Program-made: the position numbers and the translations under genes
In this document: positions 35,684 to 45,072 of the stretch, in pieces
Numbering within the stretch: position 1 is the first letter of the stretch
How the letters are laid out: every line of letters starts with the position of its first letter
Notes under the pieces: generated by a model
What the model was told of the DNA's origin: nothing
Seen by the model: the letters and a program-made list of their open reading frames with translations, nothing else
Database searches by the model: none
Assembly: GCA_965198025.1 (NCBI GenBank)
Contig: OZ240237.1
Coordinates: forward strand, 62,001-126,000
From: CAYWWM01 sp965198025
GTDB lineage: Bacteria > Acidobacteriota > Terriglobia > 2-12-FULL-54-10
Direction of reading: 5' to 3'
DNA length: 64,000 nt

Positions 35684-36568
35684 ATGCGGAAGAGATGGGT
35701 GGTATCGAGCGTCTTGATGGGGATTGTGACGCTGGCGTGGGGTGTTTCCGCCGCGCAGTCCCAGTCGGGCGCTGCCGGTGGCAGGGATTTCTCCGGGATC
35801 TGGCGCGTGTCGAAAGCAGCGGGTCCGCCCTGGATGCCCGACTCCAACCGGCAATTCGCGTCGGAGATGCCCTTGCAACCTTGGGCGCAGGAGCATTGCC
35901 GAGAAATCGGGTGCGCGCGGGCAGTGAATTCAGCGGGTGAGCCGGGCGGAGACGCATATTTCCAAGGCAAGGACCCGGCGCTGATCCGGTGCGCTCCGTA
36001 CGGCTTTCCGCGCATCATGCTGGAAGGCGACTATATGGAGATCTTTGAGACGCGCATGGAAGACCGGATCTTCATGCGCTTTTACCGCAACAACCACCAA
36101 CGCGAAATCTGGATGGATGGGCGAGAGCATCCCGAGGACCCGCAGCGGCCGTGGACGGGGCACTCGGTCGGGCATTGGGACGGAAACACGCTGGTGATCG
36201 ATACGGTGGGACTCACGGGAGGAGAAAACGGAAAGTATAAGTGGCTGGACGGGGCCGGGTTTCCGCACAGCGACGAGTTGCACGTCATGGAACGCATTCA
36301 ACGTGTCGACCGGAATACGTTGCAGATCGACTTTACGTTCGAAGACCCGCAGGCGTTCCGAACGCCGATTCGCTCCACGGTGCAATACCAGCTGATCGAG
36401 GACGAGGAGGTTCTGAGGTACAGCAGTCCGTCGGTGGAATATACGCGCTGCGAAGACCGCGTGTACGCGGAGGCGGAGAACGAAGTATGGCCGAACGTCG
36501 ACAGCGACTACGACTATACACCCCAATTCCCGCGCGCGGGCACGGCGATCTACGAGGGCGGGGAATGA
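35684..36568 (+). CDS. Uncharacterised secreted protein, cassette family member A
   Basis: A 294-residue protein with a signal peptide (SVLMGIVTLAWGVSAAQSQ). The mature part has conserved cysteines (EHCREIGCAR, LIRCAPYG), the block EIWMDGREHPEDPQRPWTGH and the motif GHWDGNTLVIDTVGL, ending in VEYTRCEDRVYAEAENE. Two paralogues (36656 and 41271) share all these. No named function is known to me. The AGGAGG upstream is a good ribosome-binding site. Confidence 0.75.
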   Translation: MRKRWVVSSVLMGIVTLAWGVSAAQSQSGAAGGRDFSGIWRVSKAAGPPWMPDSNRQFASEMPLQPWAQEHCREIGCARAVNSAGEPGGDAYFQGKDPALIRCAPYGFPRIMLEGDYMEIFETRMEDRIFMRFYRNNHQREIWMDGREHPEDPQRPWTGHSVGHWDGNTLVIDTVGLTGGENGKYKWLDGAGFPHSDELHVMERIQRVDRNTLQIDFTFEDPQAFRTPIRSTVQYQLIEDEEVLRYSSPSVEYTRCEDRVYAEAENEVWPNVDSDYDYTPQFPRAGTAIYEGGE

Positions 36569-36655
36569 TTCAACTCTTCAGGAGATTCAGGCATGCCAGG
36601 TCATGGCGGCGATCCGGAGCGAAGCAGAGCCGGGCGGCCTGCGGGGAGGGCTGCG

Positions 36656-37504
36656 ATGCGGCAGAGTTTGCTGATGGGCAGTTCTCTGGTGATGATCGCT
36701 CTGTTCGTGGGATGGGTTCCTGCGGCGCAATCGCAGAGCTACGACGAGCAGGATCTGTCCGGGTATTGGCGGCTGCGGCGTGCAGTGGGCCCGCCCTGGG
36801 CGCCGGACCGGAACACGCAATTTGCAACTGAGATACCGCTGCAGCCGTGGGCGCAGGAACATTGCCGCCGAGTCGGATGCGGGCGGGGAACGGATTCCGC
36901 GGGTACGCCGTGGGGTACCCCGTATCTGCAGAGCGAGGACCCCGCATTGATACGATGCGCTCCGAGGGGCTTCCCCCGCATCCTGCTGAACGGCGGTCCG
37001 ATGGAGATCGTTCCGATACCACAGCGACTGTGGATGCGCTTCTACCTCAATAACGAGAAGCGGGAAATCTGGATGGACGGGCGAGAGCATCCTGAGGACC
37101 CGCAGCGCCCGTGGACGGGACACTCGATCGGCCACTGGGACGGTGACACACTGGTGGTGGACACGGTCGGCCTGATCGGGGGGCAGGATGGGCAGTTCAA
37201 ATGGCTCGACCACGCCGGATATCCGCATAGCGACGATCTGCACGTTGTGGAGCGCATCCTGCGCACTGATGCGGATACCCTGGAGTTCAACCTGCTGTTC
37301 GACGACCCGAGAGCATTTACAGCGCCGATTCGGGGCCGGGTGACGTACGGGAGGTATGACGACCCGGAGGAACTGGCGATCGACGGCCCCTCCGTGGAAT
37401 ATGTGCGCTGCGAAGACCAGGTTTATGCCGACCAGGAAGTTGATGCCTGGCCGTTCTTCACGGGCGAATATCCCGAGCCGCAGTTCCCGCCCGCCGGTCC
37501 CTGA
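36656..37504 (+). CDS. Uncharacterised secreted protein, cassette family member B
   Basis: A 282-residue paralogue of the preceding gene, with signal peptide VMIALFVGWVPAAQSQ. Shared marks: DLSGYWRLRRAVGPPW, EHCRRVGCGRG, EIWMDGREHPEDPQRPWTGH, GHWDGDTLVVDTVGL, VEYVRCEDQVYADQE. Start at 36656 follows GGGGAGGG. The tandem pair is found only in the first cassette; the second has a single member. Confidence 0.75.
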   Translation: MRQSLLMGSSLVMIALFVGWVPAAQSQSYDEQDLSGYWRLRRAVGPPWAPDRNTQFATEIPLQPWAQEHCRRVGCGRGTDSAGTPWGTPYLQSEDPALIRCAPRGFPRILLNGGPMEIVPIPQRLWMRFYLNNEKREIWMDGREHPEDPQRPWTGHSIGHWDGDTLVVDTVGLIGGQDGQFKWLDHAGYPHSDDLHVVERILRTDADTLEFNLLFDDPRAFTAPIRGRVTYGRYDDPEELAIDGPSVEYVRCEDQVYADQEVDAWPFFTGEYPEPQFPPAGP

Positions 37505-37685
37505 GTGTGCAGTTGCAGCGGCAGCCCTTGGGGGCTGAAACCGTGTTCTGAGGTCCGAACGCAAGATCGGTATTCTTGAAACCAGTTCTACATTCCCGCC
37601 AAGATCACGGATAATTCAGGCAGGCCGGGCCGACGCACCCTTCCGTAAACGGACATGCAGGGAGGAGGAGCCGCCCTGTACCGGC

Positions 37686-38249
37686 ATGACGCCGGATTGC
37701 ACAAAGGGTTTCGGCATGCGGGGGAATCCGAGCGGGCCGGAGACGTTGACGGTGGAATTTCTGGGGTGGCTCGAACAGACGAGGATTGCGATTCAGATCC
37801 GGGAGTACGTGTGGGGGCTTCCGATTCTGGTGGCGACTCATATGATCGGGCTGACGGGGTCGGTGGGCACGCTGATCTGGTTCGACCTGAGGCTGCTGGG
37901 CCTCGGCTTCCCGCGATGCCCTGTGTCGCGTCTCTACAGGCTGCTGATGCCGTGGATGCTGACGAGCTTCGGAGTCATGATGATCAGCGGCGGGCTGATG
38001 TTCGTGGCCTACGCCACCCTGGCCTACGAGAACATTTTCTTCCGGGTCAAAATGGCTGCTCTGCTGATCGCAGGCGTCAACGCATTAACCTACCACCTGG
38101 TGACGAAGCGGGGAATCGCCGGCTGGGACACCGCCAAACTGCCCCCCGTTGCGGCACAGATGGCCGCCCTGGTCTCGCTCACCGCGTGGATCGTGATCAT
38201 CCTGACCGGACGGATGATGGCGTATACGATGTACGGGATCGACTCCTAG
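37686..38249 (+). CDS. DUF6644-like membrane protein (cassette 1)
   Basis: A 187-residue inner-membrane protein with four hydrophobic segments (LPILVATHMIGLTGSVGTLI, MLTSFGVMMISGGLMFVAYA, VKMAALLIAGVNALTYHLV, AALVSLTAWIVIILTGRMMA). The pattern matches DUF6644 proteins. Histidines in helices 1 and 3 could bind a cofactor, but that is speculation. Its stop codon shares the bases CTAG with the stop of the convergent NHL gene. Confidence 0.72.
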   Translation: MTPDCTKGFGMRGNPSGPETLTVEFLGWLEQTRIAIQIREYVWGLPILVATHMIGLTGSVGTLIWFDLRLLGLGFPRCPVSRLYRLLMPWMLTSFGVMMISGGLMFVAYATLAYENIFFRVKMAALLIAGVNALTYHLVTKRGIAGWDTAKLPPVAAQMAALVSLTAWIVIILTGRMMAYTMYGIDS

Positions 38250-40492
38250 TTCCGTCGGGCGGCCAGTGTGTCACCCCTTCCGATCCCGGTTCGCTGCGGC
38301 GAGGGGGCGTCGCGGAAGATCTCCGGGACATGGAAGGTCAGCACCGCGTTCAGTTCCTTGTCTGACACAATGACGGTCTGGTTCTTGAGATCCAGGTCGA
38401 GGCCGCGCGGCTTCTTGAGCATACGGTGAGGCCCGCCGATGGTCCAGCGGGGCGCCACATTCCCCTCGTCGAAAATGCTCCAGACACCGACAAACGAAAG
38501 ACCATTCCGCAGCTCGTTCTGCAATCCGTCATTGCCAGTGATGATCCAGCCGTTATGGACGCGCGTCCGCATCATCTGGACGAGCATCGTGTCGGGGCCC
38601 CCGATGAAGCGAGCCGGCTCGGTGCTGTCGGGATCCCGCGGGAAGATGACGATCTTCGGCGGCGCCCTATCATCCCCGCCGCTGCGGTCGGAGCCCACGT
38701 AGAGATCGTTGACGGGGTCCACAGCCAGGACGTCATAGCGAGTGGTTCGGATCGGCGCCACATTGCCGTCGGCCAGAAGAGGAAAGACCTTCCCCTCGGT
38801 GATGAGCTCATTGTTCACGGTATCGACGACCACTCCGGAGGAACCACGCAACTCCGTGTCGGGTCCCTGGAGGATGCGGATCGGCGGTTCCTCGCCGGAA
38901 GCCGCCCCGCGGAACGTCATAATGGCCTGCGCGAACTGTTGCGGAACGACGATCTCGTCACGAGCTTCGTTGTAGTGAATGGCGTGCATGGTACGGCCGA
39001 GCAGCGTCCTCTGGCCTTCAATTCTGCGGATCGGGGCGTCACCACCGTTCGCCAGCCTGGCGAAGACCGCAATCTGCGGATGGGCCACTCAGTTGGGGGT
39101 GAGAATCTCCTCGCGCGTGGGGTCGTAGGCCAGAGCGCCGGGGTTACCGATCATCAGGGAAGGACTGCCGGTCGGTCCGCTGCGGATCACTCGTTTCGGT
39201 GCGGTGTTGCCGTCGGCCCTGGGTGAGAAAACGGCCATCATATGGTTGCCGTAGTTGGCCACCCACAGCTCATCATTCTTGGTATCCACGAATACGCCCG
39301 ACGGGCTGTCCATGGAAGTGGCCGGCCCTTCGATGACGCGAATCGGCGCGGCATCTCCCTCGGCGTCGGGGGCGAACACCAGCACCGAATCGCCAATGTC
39401 GTTGGCGACAAAAAGCTCGCCGTTGCGCTCGTCGAGGGCAATGGCGGCGGGCCAGTTCAAACGGGTGTTGGGACCCTCAATCACGCGCACAGGCGGGGTG
39501 TTGCCGCTGGCGGTGCGGTGGTAGACGTTGATGGAGGGCGCCAAAAAGCGGCCCGATCCCGGCACTGCATCGCGGGTTCCCAAAGGCCGGTTTTCCGGGT
39601 TGGGCTGGTCAGTGTTGCGGCTCGAAGTCTGCCCGTGGTTGGCCACGAAGAGCAGCTCTCTGTTCATATCGAGAGCCATGCCGGTGGGGTTGGCCAGGCG
39701 CGTGCGATCACCCTGCAGAAGGCGGATGGGGGGCTCTTGGCCCTCGGCATGCTTGGGCCAGACGGCCACGGCGCTGTTGTGCTGGCTGGCGATGAACAGC
39801 TCATTGTTGGTCGAATCCACGGCGAAGCCGCGGCCGCGGGCGTTGCTTCCGGTGTGCAGTTCGCGGGTCGCCGGCACATTGCCCTCCGCCTCCCGCGAGA
39901 ACACCTGCATGACCGCGGCGGTGTCGGCGTGAATGGCGTAAAGGTCGCCGGAAGGCTGGTCCACGTACAGGCCGCAAACGAACTCGATGCCGGTGTCCGG
40001 CCCCGCAATCACGCGCTTGGGTTCCGTAAAGGCCGCGCCCGGGGGAGTGTTCGACATGCGGTCATAGACCAGGATCTGGAACAGGTTCTCGTCGCCCGCA
40101 ATCACCTCGCCGCGCTCCATATCCATGGCGACAACACTGTAGCTGGGATAGGGATCGCGGATCACCCGCAGCGGGTCCCGGTCAATCCGTTCTCCGGTGA
40201 CTTCCGTACCCGCTGGAGAGTCGTATTGGGTGTCCTGCAAGGCGCCTGCGAGAGACATCGATGCGCTGGCCGGCATCCATTGGCACATTGCATTGTCCAT
40301 CTCCGGAAGGGATTCCCAGGAAACGATCCGGTCGGATCCAATGGTTTGCGTGCGGCTGATTCCCTGGCGATTTCCGTCCGAGAAAAGGAAGGCCGTGGCC
40401 AGTCCCAGGAATGCGACTATCCCGATCAAAGCTGCGCTGCGGTGGGTGCTCGATGAGCGTGGGGGACGACGAGTCATACGATTCTCCTTCAC
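38246..40492 (-). pseudogene. NHL-type beta-propeller gene split by one in-frame TGA
   Basis: Two frames lie end to end without a frame change. 40492-39092 encodes 467 residues: a signal anchor (ALIGIVAFLGLATAFLF), then repeated blades such as GFAVDSTNNELFIASQHNSA and PAAIALDERNGELFVANDIG. TGA at 39091-39089 is followed at once by GTG and another 280 residues of the same blades (GLDLDLKNQTVIVSDKELN), to 38246. The second part has no ribosome-binding site or signal peptide, so this was one ~748-residue secreted propeller. It is inverted between two DUF6152/DUF6644 cassettes. Confidence 0.75.
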
Positions 40493-40754
40493 TCGACAAG
40501 ATTTCAGCTTCTTCCCAGTTTGGAGAAATTATAGAATATTCAAGGCAGGAATCCTATAGTGTTTTCCGATATTCGGTGGATTTGCCACCCGTGCCTTGCA
40601 GTGGAACGATTCAAACGGCATGATGAGCGATTCCATGGGGGAGATGGGGTGACCGTCCCGGGCTGATCGGCCTTTTCCGGGCTGTAGAGGCGGAATATGG
40701 AGTACAATGTCAAAATCAAAGCATTTGCTCCAAAAAGGCTTAGTGGAGGAGAGA

Positions 40755-41181
40755 CGATGAGCAGGAAAGCGGTAGTGGGAATACTGTTGACGTTGGGGCT
40801 GCTGGTGGTAGGGGGCCAACTGCTGGCGCACCATTCGGCGGCGGGTTTGTTCTCGCGGCAAGAGGAGGTCATACTGAGCGGGACGGTGAGCGTATGGCGG
40901 ATGGTGAATCCGCACCCGGCGTTGGTGTTTGATGTGGCGGACGGGGAGCACGCGGGGAGGTGGACGGCGACGTTCAACTCGGTGGCGGATGTGAGGAAGC
41001 ACGGGTGGTCGCGGACGACATTCCGAGCGGGGTCGCCGACGACGGTATTGGGGAACCCGTTTTTCGGAGGGCGGAAGACGATCTTTCCGTTGGTGGTGAC
41101 GACGCCGGACGGGCAGAAGCACCTGATGCGGATGCCGGAAGTGAACACGGAGTACGCGCAGGGCGCACATAGTCCGCAATA
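40755..41181 (+). repeat. Near-identical DNA repeat, copy 2
   Basis: Second copy of the 427-base repeat at 35224-35650. Upstream and downstream sequences diverge sharply, so the identical block matches the gene itself. Confidence 0.88.
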
Positions 41182-41182
41182 G
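40757..41182 (+). CDS. DUF6152 family exported protein (copy 2)
   Basis: A 141-residue protein that differs from copy 1 at 35226 only at residue 5 (A for V). Same signal peptide and HHSAAG motif. The ATG at 40757 follows GGAGGAGAG; the frame is open upstream to 40697. Heads the second, shorter cassette. Confidence 0.85.
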   Translation: MSRKAVVGILLTLGLLVVGGQLLAHHSAAGLFSRQEEVILSGTVSVWRMVNPHPALVFDVADGEHAGRWTATFNSVADVRKHGWSRTTFRAGSPTTVLGNPFFGGRKTIFPLVVTTPDGQKHLMRMPEVNTEYAQGAHSPQ

Positions 41183-41270
41183 CACGAATCAGAGCGCCGG
41201 AAGAGAGGCTTGCGGCGGCAGGAACGGGTGCGCGATGCCCCTGGAATGAATCTCGGAAGGAGGTTCCGGA

Positions 41271-42119
41271 ATGCGGAAGGGACTTATTGGTGGAGTGGCG
41301 GCGGCGCTTGTTCTGGCGTGGGGTGTCCCCGCCGCGCAAGCACAATCGTTTGATCCCCAGGATTTCTCGGGATACTGGAGCAGAAGTCAGGCCACGGCTG
41401 CTCCCTGGGCCCCGGGATGGCAAACGTTGTTTACGGTGGAGATGCCCTTGCAGCCCTGGGCGCTGGAGCATTGCCGCAGAGTGGGGTGCGCACGAGGAGT
41501 CAATTCGTCTGGCATGGCTCGAGGGAATGCGTATTACCAGGGAATGGACCCCGTATTTACCCGATGCGCTCCGTATGGCTTCCCGCGGATTTTGCTGAAC
41601 GGCGGCATCACAGAGATCATTCAGATCCCCGACCGTATTTTCATGCGCTTCTACATCAATAACGAGACGCGGGAGATCTGGATGGATGGACGAGAACATC
41701 CGGAGGACCCGCAGCGCCCCTGGACGGGGCACTCGACCGGTCGCTGGGACGGCAACACGCTGGTTGTCGATACGGTCGCCCTGATCGGGGGACAGGATGG
41801 GCAATTCAAGTGGATTGACCCCGCCGGGCATCCCCATAGCGACGATCTGCACGTCGTCGAGCGCATCCAGCGTACGGATCCGGATACTCTGGAGTTCAAC
41901 CTGCTGTTCGATGACCCGAGGGCGTTTACGGCGCCCGTTCGGGGACAGGTGATATACGGCCGCAGCACCGACCAGGAAGATATAACCTACAGCGGCCCTT
42001 CCGTAGAATACGTGCAGTGCGAAGACCGTATCTATGCGGATCAGGAGAACGAGGCTTGGCCGTTCTTCGGCGGCGAATATCCGGCGCCGCAATTCCCGCC
42101 CGCTGGTCCGGAACTGTAA
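41271..42119 (+). CDS. Uncharacterised secreted protein, cassette family member C
   Basis: A 282-residue paralogue of the genes at 35684 and 36656, closest to the latter (VALIGGQDGQFKW, TLEFNLLFDDPRAFTAPV). Signal peptide VAAALVLAWGVPAAQAQ, then DFSGYWSRSQ, EHCRRVGCARG, EIWMDGREHPEDPQRPWTGH and GRWDGNTLVVDTVAL. AGGAGG precedes the start. Unknown function. Confidence 0.75.
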   Translation: MRKGLIGGVAAALVLAWGVPAAQAQSFDPQDFSGYWSRSQATAAPWAPGWQTLFTVEMPLQPWALEHCRRVGCARGVNSSGMARGNAYYQGMDPVFTRCAPYGFPRILLNGGITEIIQIPDRIFMRFYINNETREIWMDGREHPEDPQRPWTGHSTGRWDGNTLVVDTVALIGGQDGQFKWIDPAGHPHSDDLHVVERIQRTDPDTLEFNLLFDDPRAFTAPVRGQVIYGRSTDQEDITYSGPSVEYVQCEDRIYADQENEAWPFFGGEYPAPQFPPAGPEL

Positions 42120-42184
42120 CAACTGCGTGGCACGGCACGAAATCTCTTCGAGCCTTGGGCATCGGATAAAGTGAGACGGGTCCG

Positions 42185-42673
42185 ATGCCCACCACCACCA
42201 TGCCAGAACTTTCCTTTTTTGAATGGCTAGTGCGCACGGATTTTGCGCTGTATCTCAGACAGTCCCCTTATCTGATCGGTTTCTTGAGTTCCATTCATTT
42301 GCTGGGGTTGACGTTGATCGGCGGGAGCGGACTCGTATCCTGCTTGCGGGGCGTCGGCATCCTGTTGCCGGAGCAACCGCTCGCTGAAGTCCTGAGGCCG
42401 TTGGAGAAGGGTATTGTTCTGGGCTTCAGCCTGATGCTGGGGAGCGGTTTGCTTCTCTTCACGCCGCGCGCTGCCTCAGCGATCCAAGATCCCGCATTTC
42501 AGATCAAGATGGCTTTCGTACTGGCGGCGGCTGTCTTTCACTTGGCGCACTATCACTACCTGGCTCGAAGAATCCAATTGCAGTCGCCGCTTTTGACTCT
42601 GACAGCCGTCGTGGGATTGGTCCTCTGGCTGAGTGTCGCGTTCGCCGGATTCGCCTTCGCAGTGTTTAACTAG
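42185..42673 (+). CDS. DUF6644-like membrane protein (cassette 2)
   Basis: A 162-residue membrane protein with four hydrophobic segments (YLIGFLSSIHLLGLTLIGGS, GIVLGFSLMLGSGLLLF, IKMAFVLAAAVFHLAHYHYL, VVGLVLWLSVAFAGFAF). It corresponds in position and layout to the gene at 37686 but has diverged far more than the DUF6152 pair. Histidine in helix 1 and HLAHYHY in helix 3 are notable. Confidence 0.7.
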   Translation: MPTTTMPELSFFEWLVRTDFALYLRQSPYLIGFLSSIHLLGLTLIGGSGLVSCLRGVGILLPEQPLAEVLRPLEKGIVLGFSLMLGSGLLLFTPRAASAIQDPAFQIKMAFVLAAAVFHLAHYHYLARRIQLQSPLLTLTAVVGLVLWLSVAFAGFAFAVFN

Positions 42674-42690
42674 TGCGGATGCACGAAAGA

Positions 42691-42780
42691 TGGCGGAGGA
42701 AGAGGGATTCGAACCCCCGAGCGCCTTTCGACGCTAACGGTTTTCAAGACCGCCGGTTTCAACCACTCACCCATTCCTCC
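42691..42780 (-). tRNA. tRNA-Ser (anticodon TGA)
   Basis: On the - strand the acceptor stem GGAGGAA pairs with TTCCTCC, followed by G and an encoded CCA. The anticodon arm CGGTCTTGAAAACCG gives TGA. The long variable arm expected for serine tRNA is present, and GGTTCGAATCC is the T arm. 90 bases. Confidence 0.95.
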
Positions 42781-43133
42781 GCGGCTTGATTTTACAACAA
42801 CTGATTGGCGAGCAAGGGAGTTCTTCATTAACGGGAAACTTTCTTGTGTGGACCAGACGAACGCGGTCGGAAGGAATGGCCAGGGTATCGCACCGGGCAA
42901 CACCGGGTCGGGATGTAACTTCACGATCACACCCCCGATGCAGCGGGCCCGATACCGAAACGCGGTACTGGCAAGGAACTTTCGTTGACCTGGGCTGGAG
43001 TTTCCACTACCATCGTCTGCAACCGGCTCTGATCGCAATAGGAAGCACATGCTGCTGGGAATGACTGGGAGGCGCGGGGCGGTAGCGGGGCCGAGTTAAG
43101 AATCTGACTTCTTGCAAGGTTGGGAGGCGCGCC
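42781..43133. other. Spacer between tRNA-Ser and the TPP enzyme gene
   Basis: No gene was recognised. The region probably holds the promoter of the following operon, but no clear -35/-10 pair was found. No THI-box riboswitch was seen. Confidence 0.4.
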
Positions 43134-45062
43134 ATGGAAGAAAAATCCGAGAAGGCTTCGCAGGGGAAGACGTCGCAGGAAAGGGCAGTGCCGGAAAAGA
43201 ACGTGGAAGACCGCCGCAATTTTCTGAAGATGGCCGCTGGCGGCGCGGCGGCGATCGTCGCGGGAGCGCAAGGCATGGCTGCTCAGAACGCTCCAGTGCA
43301 GACGGCGATGGCCACGGCTCCCGCCGCAGTGGATGTCTCCGATCCCTACGAAGGTATGATCACCGAGCATCCCGGCTCGGACTTCATGGTGGACGTCTTC
43401 AAGTCCATCGGATTCGATTACATCGCTTCCAATCCCGGCGCGAGCTTCCGGGCGCTGCAGGAGTCCTTGATCAATTACGGGAAGAATCGCGCGCCCGAGT
43501 GGCTGACCTGCTGCCACGAAGAATCTTCCGTAGCCATGTCGCACGGCTACTTCAAGATCGAAGGCAAGCCAATGATGATCATGGCGCATGGAACCGTGGG
43601 ACTGCAGCACGCCGCCATGGCCGTCTACAACGCCTATGCCGACCGTGTGCCGGTCTTCATCGTTCTTGGGAATACGTTTGACGCCGTCCAACGCCGGCCG
43701 GGCGCCGAGTGGGCGCACAGCGTGCAGGACGCCGCCGCCATGGTGCGCGACTACACCAAGTGGGACGACATGCCCATATCGCTCGGCCACTTTGCCGAGT
43801 CGGTGGTGCGTGCCTACAAGATCGCCATGACGCCGCCGATGGAGCCGGTGGTCATCGTAGCTGACAGCGAACTGCAAGAGAGACCCTTTGATCCCAACGC
43901 CAGACCTCGCATCCCACGCCTGACGATTCCGACTCCTCCGGCGGGGGAACCCGCCGTCGTGGAAGAAGTCGCGCGCATGCTCGTAGAGGCCGAAAACCCA
44001 GTCATCCTGGGCGGGCACGTTGGACGCACCCAGAACGGCATCGATTTGCTGGTGGAGTTGGCCGAAGCGTTACAGTGCGGAGTCATCGGCGGCCGGTTCC
44101 CCTCGCGGCATCGCTTGAGCGGCGGCGACGTCCGCAACGCCGATCTCATCCTGGCGCTCGAGCATCCACGCGTCTGGGGCGCGCTCAATTCCATGACCGA
44201 TCAGCTCGAGCGCACGTCCCGATCTCATCTAAGGCCCGGCGCCAAGGTCGTCACCATCACCGCCACGGACCTGTTCACCCGCAGCAATTACCAGGACTTC
44301 CAACGGTTCCAGGAAGTGGACCTGGCCATCGCGGCCGACGCCACGGTCACGCTTCCTTCACTCGTCGAGGCCGTCAAGCGTTTTGCCAACGGCAACCGCA
44401 GAAATTTCTTCGAAGACCGCGGGAGGAAGGTTGCGGCTGCCAATGAGGCCGCCCGCGAGCGCCAACGCCAGGCGGCCGTCTACGAGTGGGACTTGAGCCC
44501 CGTCAGTCTCACCCGCATCAACTACGAGTTGTGGGAGATCATCAAGGACAAGGACTGGTCCCTGGTGAACAGCGGGCGGGGAAGGAACCATTGGAACTTC
44601 ACCAAGCATTATCAGCAGATCGGCGGTTCGGGAGGGGGCGGCGTGGGGTACGGAGCGCCGGCTTCTGTCGGAGCTGCGCTGGCCAACAAGAAGCATGGCC
44701 GGCTCTCCATCAGCATACAGAATGACGGAGATCTGATGTATGCGCCCGGAGTGCTCTGGACCGCCGCACATCACCAGATTCCACTGCTGACGGTGATGAA
44801 CAACAACCGCGCTTATCATCAGGAAGTGATGCACTTGCAGCGCATGTCCTGCCGCCACAACCGCGACCTGACCACGGCGGAGGTCGGCAACGTCCTCACC
44901 GGTCCCAACATTGACTACGCCAAAGTGGCGCAAGGGATGGGCTGGTACGCCGAAGGCCCCATCACGGATCCCAAAGAAGTCGGACCGGCGCTGCGGCGAG
45001 CCATTGCAGTCGTGGAACGCGGCGAGCCGGCTTTGCTCGACACCGTCGTGCAGCCGAGATAA
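43134..45062 (+). CDS. Tat-exported thiamine-diphosphate enzyme (acetolactate synthase-like)
   Basis: A 642-residue protein. A twin-arginine signal, DRRNFLKMAAGGAAAIVAGA (RR at 27-28), precedes a full three-domain ThDP enzyme. The N-terminal domain has ASNPGASFRALQESL, CCHEESSVAMSHGY (catalytic glutamate region) and MAHGTVGLQHAAMAVYNAYA. The middle domain has NPVILGGHVGR, and the C-terminal ThDP/Mg site is QNDGDLMYAPGVLWTAAHHQ to NNNRAYHQE. ThDP decarboxylases are normally cytoplasmic, so the Tat signal is unusual. A cytochrome c gene follows after 10 bases. Confidence 0.88.
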   Translation: MEEKSEKASQGKTSQERAVPEKNVEDRRNFLKMAAGGAAAIVAGAQGMAAQNAPVQTAMATAPAAVDVSDPYEGMITEHPGSDFMVDVFKSIGFDYIASNPGASFRALQESLINYGKNRAPEWLTCCHEESSVAMSHGYFKIEGKPMMIMAHGTVGLQHAAMAVYNAYADRVPVFIVLGNTFDAVQRRPGAEWAHSVQDAAAMVRDYTKWDDMPISLGHFAESVVRAYKIAMTPPMEPVVIVADSELQERPFDPNARPRIPRLTIPTPPAGEPAVVEEVARMLVEAENPVILGGHVGRTQNGIDLLVELAEALQCGVIGGRFPSRHRLSGGDVRNADLILALEHPRVWGALNSMTDQLERTSRSHLRPGAKVVTITATDLFTRSNYQDFQRFQEVDLAIAADATVTLPSLVEAVKRFANGNRRNFFEDRGRKVAAANEAARERQRQAAVYEWDLSPVSLTRINYELWEIIKDKDWSLVNSGRGRNHWNFTKHYQQIGGSGGGGVGYGAPASVGAALANKKHGRLSISIQNDGDLMYAPGVLWTAAHHQIPLLTVMNNNRAYHQEVMHLQRMSCRHNRDLTTAEVGNVLTGPNIDYAKVAQGMGWYAEGPITDPKEVGPALRRAIAVVERGEPALLDTVVQPR

Positions 45063-45072
45063 GGAGGCTTTC

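Noticed and set aside
39089..39091. TGA in the propeller gene as a selenocysteine codon
   Set aside because: The position is in an ordinary blade of a non-redox repeat and no SECIS-like hairpin was noticed; nonsense mutation or error is simpler.
42781..43133. A thiamine riboswitch upstream of the ThDP enzyme
   Set aside because: The conserved CTGAGA and related THI-box segments were not found in order.
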